64,000 nt of DNA, taken from positions 18,876,969-18,940,968 of the forward strand of contig NC_133538.1 of the NCBI RefSeq assembly GCF_048544455.1, written 5' to 3'. Shown one piece after another: positions 21,515 through 33,691 of this stretch. Position numbers and translations under genes: made by a program. Every line of letters begins with the position of its first letter. Position 1 is the stretch's first letter. Under the pieces are notes generated by a model. The model saw only the letters and a list, made by a program, of their open reading frames with translations, ran no database searches and was not told the DNA's origin. The stretch comes from Silene latifolia (taxonomy: Eukaryota; Streptophyta; Magnoliopsida; Caryophyllales; Caryophyllaceae).

Positions 21515-22493
21515 TGTGGGGTAATATCCGTATAAAACCCTTAAATTTTAGGACTATAACGCAAAATTTAACATGTGATTATTGTCATAAAACAAAATAC
21601 AAGAGAGAAACGATAAAGCATAAGAATTAACCTCGGGTCCTTTGAAATGCGGCCTAAGATAGAAATCAACGTAGATTTCCTCCTAATCGTTGCACTGCAC
21701 TCGTCGAGACTATGCCCCTTGTGCTAGAAATGCTCTCTAATTGCCTTGCAATATTGAGAGAGCTTTTGTGAATTTTCTTGATGTGAGATCTAGGATTTTC
21801 AGAGGAAAAATGCTCTCAAAACCCTAATGTTTTTTGCAAAATGAATGATTAGGTTACAAAAGGAGAGAGGCTCTCCTTTTGTTGCATTCGGCCGTGAGGT
21901 TCAATAGAGGAGGGACTGGGCTTTCCACTTTCTCCTTATTTTTAACTCGTGGTCCGACTCGAAATTGCTAAATGTATATGACGGGATTTTATCATAAATC
22001 GTCATCGGTTATCGGTTATTAAAATATCGTCTAGCAACATGAATTAGTCGATATAATAATACATGTCCGATAATGACAATATTGTATAATTAATTCAATA
22101 TACATCAATTAAATATAATCGTTTATATTTAAATTACGAATTAACCGTTTAATTCGTTTTAGCCATTATTATTTAATCTGTATTAAATAAAACATCTCAA
22201 CATCGCGTTTGACTTATTATCAGTCAATAATTCCGACTAACTGCTTAGTCATATTAGGCATCAACATGACTGTATTTTCATACCGTCACATCTCTCAAAC
22301 GTATCCTATAGGTGTGACTTTTAGGGACCAGTTGATCACCGCCATCTGTATGACAATAACGTCAAACTTATCTAGCAAGCCAACCGTTATTGATAAACGT
22401 GGACCAACTGATAATAATAGAAAAGTATACGCTTTGATACTTTTAGAGATTTAAATGTTATTGCACTAACTGTAGAGGACACCAGCCCCAACA
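21515..22493 (-). repeat. Copia-B 3' LTR
   Basis: 979 bp, TGTGGGGTAATATCCG...CCCCAACA. It is directly followed on the plus strand by a duplicated polypurine-tract/LTR-edge segment (22494-22570). Its terminal 150 bp share long blocks with the Copia-A LTR. Confidence 0.95.
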
Positions 22494-22605
22494 AGCTCCC
22501 ACTTGTCCGTACAAGTGTATGTGTAATAACGTTATCCGCACTAACTGGAGGACACGGCTCCAACAAACTCCCACTTGTCCGTACAAGTGTATGTGCGATA
22601 ACCGA
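22494..22605 (-). repeat. Duplicated polypurine tract and LTR edge in Copia-B
   Basis: CTCCCACTTGTCCGTACAAG and the following TGTATGTG occur twice about 70 bp apart. The second copy is preceded by GGAGGACACGGCTCCAACA, an extra LTR-edge-like stretch closer to the Copia-A edge than to Copia-B's own. So the plus-strand priming site is present in two tandem copies. Confidence 0.8.
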
Positions 22606-23347
22606 TTCTCATATTCATTTAAAATTTCTCCCACTCAATGTAAAACAATTTGCGATCCGGATCCGCAAAGGTCGTATTTTACAATCGATCCAGTATCAAG
22701 AGTGGTTTCCCGACTAGAGAGTAACTCAACCGATAAAACGACCGTATTCGAGCATGGCCATGCATTTCGATTCTGACTCCTCGAGTGGCCCTGAGAAATA
22801 TCGAGTACCTGATAAAGGCTGAATATTTCCTTCAACTCGACTCCTTCCGATCTAAGCACAACATGAAATGACCCAGAAAAAATCTACTTAGCCCCCTGTT
22901 ACGGATGACCGTGAGAAAGAAACCACAGTCATCCCAAAATCTGTCTTAGTCTCAAGAGACAGTCGAGAGTCAAAAGAATCGACTCTTAGGATCACCATGG
23001 AGGTCCTATCCACGACCTGGCACCGAATGTTTGAAAACATTTAGGACTCCACGTCGATGTCACAATTGTGTCCTACGAGATATCCGTATAAATCGCCTCT
23101 GTGATTGGTCAGTCAACCTTTTGACTTATGTCTTGTTGAACCCACCATCAACCAACGTCACAAAATAATTGCCAGAGTTATCAGCTCACGTGTGCAATTA
23201 AGGACCAAAAATATAATGTTTGTTCAGTTCACTTTGTGGTGTTCAAAATTGTCGTACAAATCCACATGAAAAACAGAATATATAAATATCAAAACGATGA
23301 TGTCGTATAGAGTACAAAAGAGAATGAATCTAATTCATAAAAGAGTA
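22606..23347 (-). other. Copia-B 3' untranslated region
   Basis: Non-coding; parallels 17640-18371 of Copia-A. No independent feature seen. Confidence 0.7.
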
Positions 23348-26300
23348 CTACAACTCAGGAACACGTTTAATTCCCATGGAATTAACATGCCCTTCATGCT
23401 TATCTTGTCGTAATGGTTTAGTGAGAGGATCTACTATGTTATCATCTGTAGCAATATTTTCTATTACTACTTCCTTTTGCTCCACGTAATCTCGGATTAG
23501 ATGAGCTTTCCGTTGTACATGTCTAGATTTGTTGCTAGACTTAGGCTCCTTAGTTTGGAAGATGGCACCTCTATTGTCGCAATAGATGGTGATCGGGTCA
23601 TTCGAACTAGGCACTACGGATAGTCCTTGTAAGAATTGACGCATCCATATCGCTTCCTTTGCGCCTTCGCAGGCGGCATAGTAATCGACTCGATCGTAGA
23701 ATCTGCTTTGTAACACTTTGTTTGGAACTCTTCCACTGATCGCAGTGCCATTAAGAGTAAAAACGAATCCAGACCGAGATTTCGAGTCATCTCGATCCGT
23801 TTGGAAGCTAGCATCTGCACAGAATCCTGGTTGCGCATAGCTTTTGTTCGCCTCCATAAGTCAATGCCCAATCTTTAGTCCTCCGTAGGTACTTAAGAAT
23901 GTTCTTGACAGCCATCCAATGTGATTCACCTGGATGCTGTTGGAATCGACTTGTCATACTCAATGCATATGCCACGTCCGGACGTGTGCATATCATGGCA
24001 TACATGATTGATCCTATAGCAGAGGCATAAGGAATCCGTGTCATGCGCTCTTTCTCTTCCGGTGTCTCTGGTGCCTGAGACTTGCTCAAATGCACCCCTG
24101 GAGCCATAGGAAGAAACCCCTTTTTGGAGTTAGTCATGCTGAATCTCTCTAGGATCTTATCTATGTAAGACTCCTGACTGAGAGATAACATCCGACGTGA
24201 TCTATCTCGATAGATACGGATGCCCAAAATTCTTTGTGCCTCACCCAGATCTTTCATCTGGAAATGGTTCTTTAACCATACTTTTACCGAAGTTAAGAGA
24301 GGTATGTCATTCCCAATCAGTATTATGTCATCGACATACAATATTAGGAAGACAATCTTGCTCCCACTCGACTTGATATATAGACAAGGTTCCTCGACCG
24401 ATCGAGTAAATCCATTTTCTTTTATCACTTGGTCGAAACGATGATTCCAACTCCTAGAAGCTTGCTTAAGTCCATAGATGGAACGCTTAAGCTTGCACAT
24501 TTTCTTAGGATGTTTTGGATTGATGAAACCTTCGGGTTGTACCATGTACAACTCTTCCTCCAAATAACCGTTTAAGAAGGCGGTTTTCACATCCATCTGC
24601 CAAATTTCATAGTCATGAAAAGCGGCAATCGCTAAGATAATCCGAATGGAACGCAAAGATGACTACGGGTGCAAAAATTTCATCGTAGTGCAAACCTGGC
24701 ACTTGGGTGAAACCTTTAGCAACTAGTCGTGCTTTATAGATATCTTGTTGACCTTCCACAGAATGCTTTATCTTGTAAAGCCATTTGCATTGAAGGGGAC
24801 AAACCTTAGCAGGTAAGTCAACAAGATCCCATACGTTGTTCTCATACATGGAGTCCATCTCGGATTGCATGGCCTCAAGCCATAGCTTTGAGTCGGAACT
24901 AGTCATGGCACCTTTATAGGTTGCGGGTTCACTACTCGTTAAGAGTAGAATGTCATCTATGTCATGTTCCTCGACCATACCAATGTATCTGTCCGGAGGA
25001 ATATAGACTCTTCCCGACCTCCTAGGTTCCTCGGAATATTAACCATGTTGGGATTGAAGGAACTGATTCCTCCAATGGTTGCTCGGTATTTGGTTGGAAT
25101 CTCCGATGTACTCGAAGGTTCTATCACTCTTTGCATTCTTGATAAACTCCTTCTCTAAGAATGTCGCACTAGCCGCAACAAATACACGTTGTTTGGTTGG
25201 CGAATAAAAGTAATGACCAAGTGTTCCTTAAGGATAACCTATAAAGTATGTCTTGACCGATCGCGGGCCGAGCTTATCCTCGTGTCTCCACTTGACATAA
25301 GCCTCGCAACCCCAAACCCATATAAAGGACAAGTTGGGGACCGTTCCCTTACATAGTTCATATGGAGTCTTGTCAACAGCTTTAGACGGACTTCGGTTAA
25401 GTATTAGAGCAGCTGACAGAAGAGCATAACCCCATAATGAGTCAGGCAACACAGTGTGACTCATAATGGATCGAACCATATCAAGTAGTGTTCGATTTCT
25501 CCGTTCGGACACACCATTCAACTGAGGTGTTCCAGGTGGAGTTAACTGCAAGGCAATCCCACAGTCTTTGAGGTGTTGATCAAACTCGTGAGAAAGATAC
25601 TCGCCACCACGGTCTGAGCGCAGTGTTTTAATCTTTCTACCCAAGAGGTTCTGACCCGATTCTCGGTATTCCTTGAATTTCTCAAAGGATTCACTTTTGT
25701 GCTTCATTAAGTAGACATAGCCATATCTACTTAAATCATCCGTGAAAGTGATGAAATACCTATAGCCTTCTCGTGCGGTGATTGACATAGGTCCACACAC
25801 ATCCGTATGTATGAGACCTAATAGGTCAGCAGCGCGCATTCCAACACCTTTGAAGGAAATTCGAGTCATCTTACCAATGAGACATGATTCACACGTGCCA
25901 AATGATTGAAAATCAAAGGCCGAGATAGCTCCATTCTTTATGAGCTGTTTTACGCGTTTCTCATTAATGTGTCCCATACGGCAGTGCCATAGGTATGTTT
26001 GATCTTTGTCACCAACCTTTAACTTCTTATTCATTACGTGTAATATTTCGGTGGTCTGATCTAAAACATAAATTCCGTTCATGGAGACTGCCTTGCCATA
26101 AATCATATCGTGTAATGAGAAAATGCAAGAATTATTCTCTATTACAAATGAAAAACCAAGTTTGTCAAGTGCAGAAACTGAAATAATGTTTTTAGAAAGA
26201 CTGGGTACATAATAGCAGTTATATAAAAATAACTCAAATCCGCTAGGAAGCTGGATCACGTATGTTTCCCTCGAGACGGCAGCCACTCGTGCTCCATTTC

Positions 26301-27379
26301 CGACACGCAGGTCCACCTCACCCTTTACGAGGGGTTCAATGTTTCGGGGCCCCTGCACATGATTACACAGATTAGAACCACAACCAGTATCTAGTACCCA
26401 AGTTCCGTAACTTGCGTGGTTAATCTCAATCATATGAATAAAAGTAGAAGAGGTATAAGACATACCAACAGGTTTAACGCGACCTGCTTTTATGTCCTCA
26501 TGGTAAACAGGACATGTACGCCTCCAATGCCCATCTTGTGGCGGTGATGGCATTCCATGTTTTCGGTCTTGCTCTTTGTCGCGCCCGATGAGTTACTTGC
26601 CTCACCAGGCCCACTCTTACCCGATCCCGACTTCTTAAACTTCGGTTTACCTACCGCTAGGTCCGCCTCGAGCTTTTCCCTTACCCTTGCCCTTGTTTGA
26701 CACAACGAGAACATCCTGTTTCAAGCTTCCACTGAACTTCATATCCTTCTCGGCCCGCATGCGAGTAGGGAGTGTAGTTCATGAGGACTTTTCTTCAAAT
26801 CATTCATATAGTAATTCGCTCTAAAGAGCGCAAAACCATCGTGGAGTGAATGAAGCATGCGGTCAATCACGATGTTCTCGCTGATTTTACAATCAAGCGC
26901 CTCCAGTCTCTCGACATTCTCAATCATGCTGAGAGTGTGTGGGCTAACCGGTTGGCCCTTCTGGAGTCTCGCATCAAAGAAGCGAGTGGTATGCTCATAG
27001 GTCACGATTCTCGGTGCTTTCGAGAATTCCTTGGTGAGCGTGGTGAAAATCTTGTTTGCACCTTGGGCTATGAAGCGTTTCTGCAAATTGGATTCCATTG
27101 CAAAAATGAGTACGTTTTTAATCGCACCCGCTTCCATGACGAAATCGTTATACTTGGCGATCTCGTTAGCTCCCGTGGGACCTGGGTTTGACGGGATGGG
27201 CTCTGTCTGAAATTTGAGCTTCCCACCCGGCAAAGATTCCGTAATGCCGCCTCCCGGTCCGCGAAGTTTGATCCATCATTCTTCGATCGAGTTGACCGAT
27301 TCATCCGATTCATGAAGATCCGGCCGGACTCACGGTCCAATGTGGCACTTGGCATTGGGTCGTCAGCACGGCCAGCCAT
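23348..27379 (-). pseudogene. Copia-B gag-pol region
   Basis: Gag starts at 27379 (MAGRADDPMPSATLDRESGR) and includes RFIAQGANKIFTTLTKEFSK and the ENVERLEALDCKISENIVID block typical of Copia gag. After the knuckle region come protease (WVLDTGCGSNLCNHV), gag-pre-integrase (YLWHCRMGHINEKRVKQ), integrase core with TDVCGPMS and SDRGGEYLS (about 25960-25230), reverse transcriptase with YVDDIILIGND (about 24330), and RNase H ending VNSMGIKRVPEL at 23348. The region is interrupted several times, so it is not a working polyprotein. Confidence 0.9.
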
Positions 27380-29174
27380 TTTGTTATTAGCAGTTTAAGT
27401 GATCGTGATCTACACTGAAAAAGAAAGGAAAAACAAAACGAAATAAGCAACTCATCGAGGTGATTTAAGTCTATTTAAAATTGATTTTAATCGTGTAGAC
27501 TCATTGCACTTGCATAATTGATCTCCCTCAAGAATAATACAAGTGAACCCAAGACTCAATTTCCGTAAATTGATAAGCCAACTGTTTAGCTAGTTCTATC
27601 GTTAGAACTCTTGGTCGATAGATTTCCGTAAATCCTATCTATAGTCCACCATAATCACAGGATCGTACGAGTGACCATAGTGTTGAGATAAAATAGGTCA
27701 ATCAGTTTCAACTTACCCGACGTAGAAGGGGTCATATTATGCCTACCGACGAAGAAGGGATTCATTAGAGTTTGACCTATAAAGACTGTTCTCAATTTTT
27801 GTTTATACGAGGAAGATCCCATCAACTTAGTTTTAATTCATTTTAAGTGAACGAAAAAACTAGCATTACGTGAATGAATTAACTTAGGTTATGGCTTAAA
27901 TAAAAACATGTGATATCTATATATCAAAGAAAACTAACGCGTGACCTCTATATGAGTCAGTTTTCATGCAATTATTAGGTGGTTTGGTTTTAGGCGGAAT
28001 ATGATGCAATCTATCGTTACGATAAAATAAATAAAAGAATTCAAAACGTAAATAAAAATTCCTAGTGTGGCCTATCCTAGTAAAAAGAACATAATACAAC
28101 TTTGGAATCCACCGTTGGACCCGAGAAGCTTGTCTTGATGTTCCATCTTTTTCCATGCAAATGAGGGAGTGAGCATCCTGGTCTCCATCTTTGGTCTTCT
28201 CAAAATTACAATTAAAATTTACAAAATATAAACCTATTTACATTCTAAATAAAAACTGTAATTACAAGGAAAAATCCAAAACGGAGATACAAGATCTCAA
28301 AATACAACCAAGACCGTGTTCCATCATTACGGTAACACGTTCTACTAAGGCCACACTAAGTTACAACTGTTTGTAAAAATTAAATACGTAATAAAACATT
28401 CAAGGCATTCAAAATAACGATAAATAAAATGCATCAACTAAAATAAAATTTATTCGTGACATAATTCCGTAATTATGTTAAATTTATCCAAACCACCTTT
28501 AATGATTAAAATTATGTGACAAAACCGCTTTAATCAACTTAATTTTAATCCATGATAATCCGTTACTTTAAATCGCTTTAAAATAACTAAATGGTACGTG
28601 AGTGAACCGTTTCACTATCAAGCGAGTGCACAAAATCCGTATTATGCACATATTGGCCGAAAAAAAATAAAACTCAAATTTTTTTTTTCTTCTTCACGTC
28701 GGGACCGTGAACAGTAAATTTTTTTTTTTTTTATTATTTGCAGCTGATTGCCGAGAGCTTAAAAGAGCAAAAAAAAAAAAAACCAGCGGCTCAAAAACCG
28801 AGAGCCTCAACAAAGAAAAACAAAATCGATTTGTTAAAAACCAATTGCAATTTAACCTAATCCGTATGGAATTGAAACTACAATTGATGAATCTTTAACA
28901 TATTGCTATGAATATCGATTACAAGAACAATATGCAAAGAACAAATCGAAAACAAAACATCGTCTGATTAGCACGGTTTTCAAAAAAAAACAACAACAAT
29001 GTAGACATGGCACGGAATTCAAGAAAAAACAGCCGTGTATTATCAAGACACGGTTTTCAAGAAAAAAAAACAGCCGTGCATAAAAAAAAATTCAGCTGTG
29101 CGGTTTTTATGCAACAAAAATTTATCGATTCAATTCGTATAATGAAAATCACATAGGGAAAATTACGCGGCCTC
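27380..29174 (-). other. Copia-B long 5' leader
   Basis: About 1.8 kb between primer site and gag with no coding signal. It holds several A or T homopolymers (for example 28675-28690, 28717-28733 and 28771-28782). At 28970-29100 CACGGTTTTCAAG- and AACAGCCGTG-type pieces recur, partly as inverted repeats. Long leaders are normal for this kind of Copia. Confidence 0.7.
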
Positions 29175-29186
29175 GCTCTGATACCA
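29175..29186 (-). other. Copia-B primer-binding site, tRNA-iMet
   Basis: TGGTATCAGAGC on the minus strand, 2 bp from the LTR end. It is complementary to the initiator methionine tRNA 3' end, the usual plant Copia primer. Confidence 0.95.
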
Positions 29187-29188
29187 CT

Positions 29189-30168
29189 TGTGGGGTAATA
29201 TCCGTATAAAACCCTTAAATTTTAGGACTATAACGCAAAATTTAACATGTGATTATTGTCATAAAACAAAATACAAGAGAGAAACGATAAAGCATAAGAA
29301 TTAACCCCGGGTCCTTTGAAATGCGGCCTAAGATAGAAATCAACGTAGATTTCCTCCTAATCGTTGCACCCAAGACCGTCTGAGACTATGCCCCTTGTGC
29401 TAGAAATGCTCTCTAATTGCCTTGCAATATTGAGAGAGCTTTTGTGAATTTTCTTGATGTGAGATCTAGGATTTTCAGAGGAAAAATGCTCTCAAAACCC
29501 TAATGTTTTTTGCAAAATGAATGATTAGGTTACAAAAGGAGAGAGGCTCTCCTTTTGTTGCATTCGGCCGTGAGGTTCAATAGAGGAGGGAGTGGGCTTT
29601 CCACTTTCTCCTTATTTTTAACTCGTGGTCCGACTCGAAATTGCTAAATGTATATGACAGGATTTTATCATAAATCGTCATCGGTTATCGGTTATTAAAA
29701 TATCGTCTAGCAACATGAATTAGTCGATATAATAATACATGTCCGATAATGACAATATTGTATAATTAATTCAATATACATCAATTAAATATAATCGTTT
29801 ATATTTAAATTACGAATTAACCGTTTAATTCGTTTTAGCCATTATTATTTAATCCGTATTAAATAAAACATCTCAACATCGCGTTTGACTTATTATCACC
29901 AATAATTCCGACTAACCGCTTAGTCATATTAGGCATCAACATGACTGTATTTTCATACCGTCACATCTCTCAAACGTATCCTATAGGTGTGACTTTTAGG
30001 GACCAGTTGATCACCGCCATCTGTATGACAATAACGACAAACTTATCTAGCAAGCCAACCGTTATTGATAAACGTGGACCAACTGATAATAATACAAAAG
30101 TATACCCTTTGATCCTTTTAGAGATTTAAATGTTATTCCACTAACTGTAGAGGACACCAGCCCCAACA
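29189..30168 (-). repeat. Copia-B 5' LTR
   Basis: 980 bp, TGTGGGGTAATATCCG...CCCCAACA, near-identical to 21515-22493. It drives transcription toward lower coordinates. Confidence 0.95.
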
Positions 30169-31024
30169 ATCCAGTCTTGTGACAATGGTGGCACTCTATG
30201 TCACCGCCCTTGCTCTTTGTCTTGCCCTGTGAGCCACTTGTCTCACCAGGCGCACTCTTACCGTTTCCTGGCTTCTTAAACTTTGGCTTACCTACAGCTA
30301 GGTCGCCATGAGCCTTGCCCTTACCTTTACCTTTGTGGTGAATAGTGAGAACATCCTGCTTCATGCTCCCACTCAATTTCATATCCTTCTCGGTCTGTAC
30401 GAGAAGGGAGTGTAGCTCATGAGGACTCTTTTTCAAGTCATTCATGTAGTAGTTCGCCCTGAAAAGGGCAAAACCATCGTGAAGAGAATGAAGCATTCGG
30501 TCAATGACAATGCTCTCACCGATTCTACAATTCAGACTCAGCCTCGACATTTTCAATCATGTGAAGAATGTGTGGGCTAACCGGTTGGCCCTTCTGGAGT
30601 TTCGCATCAAAGAAGCGACAGGTATGCTCATATGTAACGATTCTCGGTGCCTTTGAGAACTCGTTAGTGAGCGTGGTGAAAATCTTGTTTGCACCTTGTG
30701 CAATGAAGCGTCTCTGCAAATTGGTTTCCATTGCAAAGATGAGTACGTTCTTTATCGCACCCGCTTCCATAACGAAATCACTATAAGCGAGTGACTCGTT
30801 GACTCCTGCATTTGGGCTTGGGTTGACCGGTATTGGCTCGCTTAAATACCCGAGCTTACCGTCGGCGATGGCAGCATTCCGTAGTGCCGCCTCCCGGTCC
30901 ATAAAAAATTGGACCCATCATTCTTCAGTCGAGTGGACTGATTCATTTGGTCCATGAACATTTTAAGCCAGGACGAACGATCTAGTGTGGCACTAGGCAT
31001 TGGGATTGCGTTATTTCCAGCCAT
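30169..31024 (-). pseudogene. Copia-A gag region
   Basis: Starts at 31024 (MAGNNAIPMPSATLDRSSWL). It contains RRFIAQGANKIFTTLTNEFS, GESIVIDRMLHSLHDGFALF and a basic stretch leading to the knuckle ECHHCHKTG. Copia-B is inserted there; the continuing part begins at 21514. The gag is interrupted elsewhere too. Strong similarity to the Copia-B gag shows the two elements belong to one family. Confidence 0.85.
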
Positions 31025-33059
31025 TTGTTGTAACAGTATTATTGGTAATAAGCGTGTTCTACACTGCGAAAGAAGAATAAAATAATAGGCATGCATCGTT
31101 TTTATTTTAAGTCTAATGAACTAATGTCATAACGCGAAGACTCAAAAATATTTATACAATTGACCTCCCTCAAGAATTATATAAATGACCCCAAGACTCA
31201 ATTCTCTGTAAATTGATAAGCTAACCTGTTAGCTAATTCTACCGTTAGAATTCTTGGTCGATAAATTTCTGTAAATACTATCTTTAGTCCATCATAATCA
31301 CGAGAAACTCTTCGGACTACAATGTTGAGGTAAACTAAGTCAACACAACTACTTACCCAATGTAGAAGGGGTCATATTAGGCCTACCGACGAAGAAGGGA
31401 TTCATAGATGTTTGCCCTTATAAAGACTAATCTCAATTTCCGTTTTAGAGAAAGATCCCATCAACTTTTTAATTCATTTTAAGTGAACTATAATCTAGCA
31501 TGCGAGAATGATTTAAACTAAGGTGATGGCTTAAAGACTGTGACATCTGCATGTCCATGAAAACTAACATACAACCTATATGAGTCAATTTTCATGCATT
31601 TTAGTAGTAGGTGGTTTGGTTTTAGGCAGAATATGATGCAATTACTAGCATGTGAATGAAAAGCAATAAAATGAAAAACGTAAAAAAAAAACAGTAAAAG
31701 TCCTAGTGTGGCCTATCCTATCAAAATGAACAATAAATACAAGTTTGGAATCCATCCTTGGACCCGAGAAGCTTGTCTTGATGTTCCATCTTGATCCATG
31801 TAGCGGAGTGAGCTTGAATCTTCATCTTTAGTCTTCTTTGAAATTACAATAATTAAAATTACATAATTGACCTATTAATTACATTCTAATTTCAAAACCC
31901 AAAACTAAAATAAAGGAGATTCGAGATCTCATAATTACATAAAAATCATGTTTCCTTCATTACGAAAACATGATTGACTAAGGCCACACTAAGTATTACA
32001 AATTACAACCGATTGCAAAAATTAAATACGTAAATAAAATTCATTCATTCGATTCATTTAACAAAATAAAAGCATCAACTAAAATAAATTAAACATACAT
32101 AATACAATACATTAATTATGTTGATTAATTTATCCAAACCACCTATTTAAATTAAATTAAGTGACAATTCCGCAATTTAATCACATTAATTCATACTCAA
32201 TCCATATTAAACTTGTAATATGAATTCTATCCACAAAATTTTAAACTCGCTTTAAAATAACTCCCTAGATCATTAAATTGTGAACCGATTCACAATAACT
32301 AATTGGCCAAATAAAATAACTTCTCTTTTTTTCTTGTTTGGTTTCGGCATAACCAAATAAAAGGAAAAAAAATTATTTTTTTTATTAAAATTCCAGCTCT
32401 CGGCTGAAAAAGAAAACAGCCAATTTTTTTTTTTTTTTTTTACTTATCCGACAATAAAAAAACAAAACCTTTCCCTTCCTTTTTTTTTTTTATGCGGCAA
32501 AAGAAGGAAAAAAACTTTCCTTTTCCTTTTCTGATTCGGTAAATCAAAAAAATTACTAAAAACGTTTTTTTTTCAACGGCAAACCCTAAAAATTTTTGAG
32601 CCGTCAAAAAAATTCCCTTTTGCGGCAATAAGCCCTAAAACAAGATTGATGAAGAACAAAGTTTACAGTTGCTAATAGAACATGGTTTAGCAAATGGATT
32701 AACAAGCATGATTAATCTTTTATGCTAAAACTATATAGCAAAAACAAGTTCTTGTATCAATGACATGATGATACTATATCTATTCTAACTTAATCTGCAT
32801 TAAATCAAAATTCGCCAATTCTTCATATGATAATTTTAACCGATTAAAACAAAGATATGATCAAAAGAAATTGGATATAAATCATCAAACAAAAGGAAAA
32901 ACAAAGCAAAAAAAAAAAAAACAGGTCGTAAAAATATATCTCGGCCAAAAAAAATTTTTTACCGAAAAAAAAAGAACCCTAATTTATATACTCGAAAATT
33001 AGGTTATTAGTTTACATACAATTTTATGAAAATCATCAAAATTAAAATCGTGGCCTAGT
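31025..33059 (-). other. Copia-A 5' leader
   Basis: About 2 kb of non-coding AT-rich DNA with many A/T homopolymers (32424-32441, 32481-32491 and 32907-32920 among others). Parts are recognisably homologous to the Copia-B leader, for example around 31700-31760 and 28065-28110. No gene seen. Confidence 0.7.
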
Positions 33060-33071
33060 GCTCTGATACCA
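33060..33071 (-). other. Copia-A primer-binding site, tRNA-iMet
   Basis: TGGTATCAGAGC on the minus strand, 2 bp from the LTR end at 33074. Confidence 0.95.
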
Positions 33072-33073
33072 CT

Positions 33074-33691
33074 TGTGGGAAATAATCTGTATACTTCCCC
33101 TTAATTTAGAAGTATTATAACGATTTAATAAAGATGATCTAAGGTCATAAAATAAAATACATAAACATAAGTAAAAAGATTTAGAATTAACCTCTGGTCC
33201 TAGCAAATATGGCCTAAGAACAATACCAAAGCAGGTATTCGCCTATTGGTTGCACCCAAGACGATCTGAGATATGCCCTTTGATTATGCTAGAAATCAAT
33301 CTAAAATTTTCTGTAAAATTTTTATTGTCTTTGTGTTCTTGTGATGAGAAAGAGGAGGCAAGGTCAAAAATTTTTAGTCATTTTTGGCATCAATGTAATT
33401 ATATTTCTATAATTATCTCATCAACACATTGACTAACTTTTTAGTCATTTTGGGCATCAATGTAATTATATTTCTATAACCACATTTCTCAAATACGTCC
33501 TATAGGTGTGACCTTTAGGGACCAGTTGATCACCGCCATCTGTATGATAATAACGTCAAACTTTCTAGCAAGCCAACCGTTATTAGGTAAACGTTAATCA
33601 ACTGATTAAATATACGAAGTATACCCTTGTGAACCTGTAAGAGATTTACAAATGTTATCACACTAATTTGTGGAGGACACCAGCTCCAACA
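33074..33691 (-). repeat. Copia-A 5' LTR
   Basis: 618 bp with TGTGGGAAATAATCTG and CTCCAACA ends. Shorter than its partner (974 bp) because the middle differs; the ends align well. It is followed by the CTTAC duplication at 33692-33696. Confidence 0.9.

Larger units (their letters stand above)
21515..30168 (-). mobile_element. Copia-B, Ty1/Copia element inserted in Copia-A
   Basis: 8,654 bp with perfect 5-bp TSD ATCCA (21510-21514 and 30169-30173). The two LTRs are 979 and 980 bp. It has an initiator-Met primer site, a long leader, then gag and pol on the minus strand. By eye the LTRs differ at about a dozen scattered positions plus one short mismatched patch, roughly 2%, so it is young; nesting makes it younger than Copia-A. 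Otherwise complete in layout, but its coding part has about six or seven interruptions. It belongs to the same family as its host element. Confidence 0.9.
16614..33691 (-). mobile_element. Copia-A, Ty1/Copia element (Tork-like?)
   Basis: Bounded by a perfect 5-bp TSD, CTTAC at 16609-16613 and 33692-33696. Ends are TGTGG...CAACA. LTRs lie at 16614-17587 and 33074-33691. An initiator-Met primer site, gag and pol are all minus strand. Copia-B sits within the zinc-knuckle end of gag (21515-30168). Own length is about 8.4 kb. It is broken, with roughly six or more coding interruptions. The aligned LTR parts differ by about 2% by eye. The Tork lineage label is tentative, from the look of the reverse transcriptase and RNase H. 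Confidence 0.85.

Noticed and set aside
33060-33071. GCTCTGATACCA motifs as possible tRNA gene ends
   Set aside because: They are primer-binding sites beside LTRs; no tRNA cloverleaf surrounds them.
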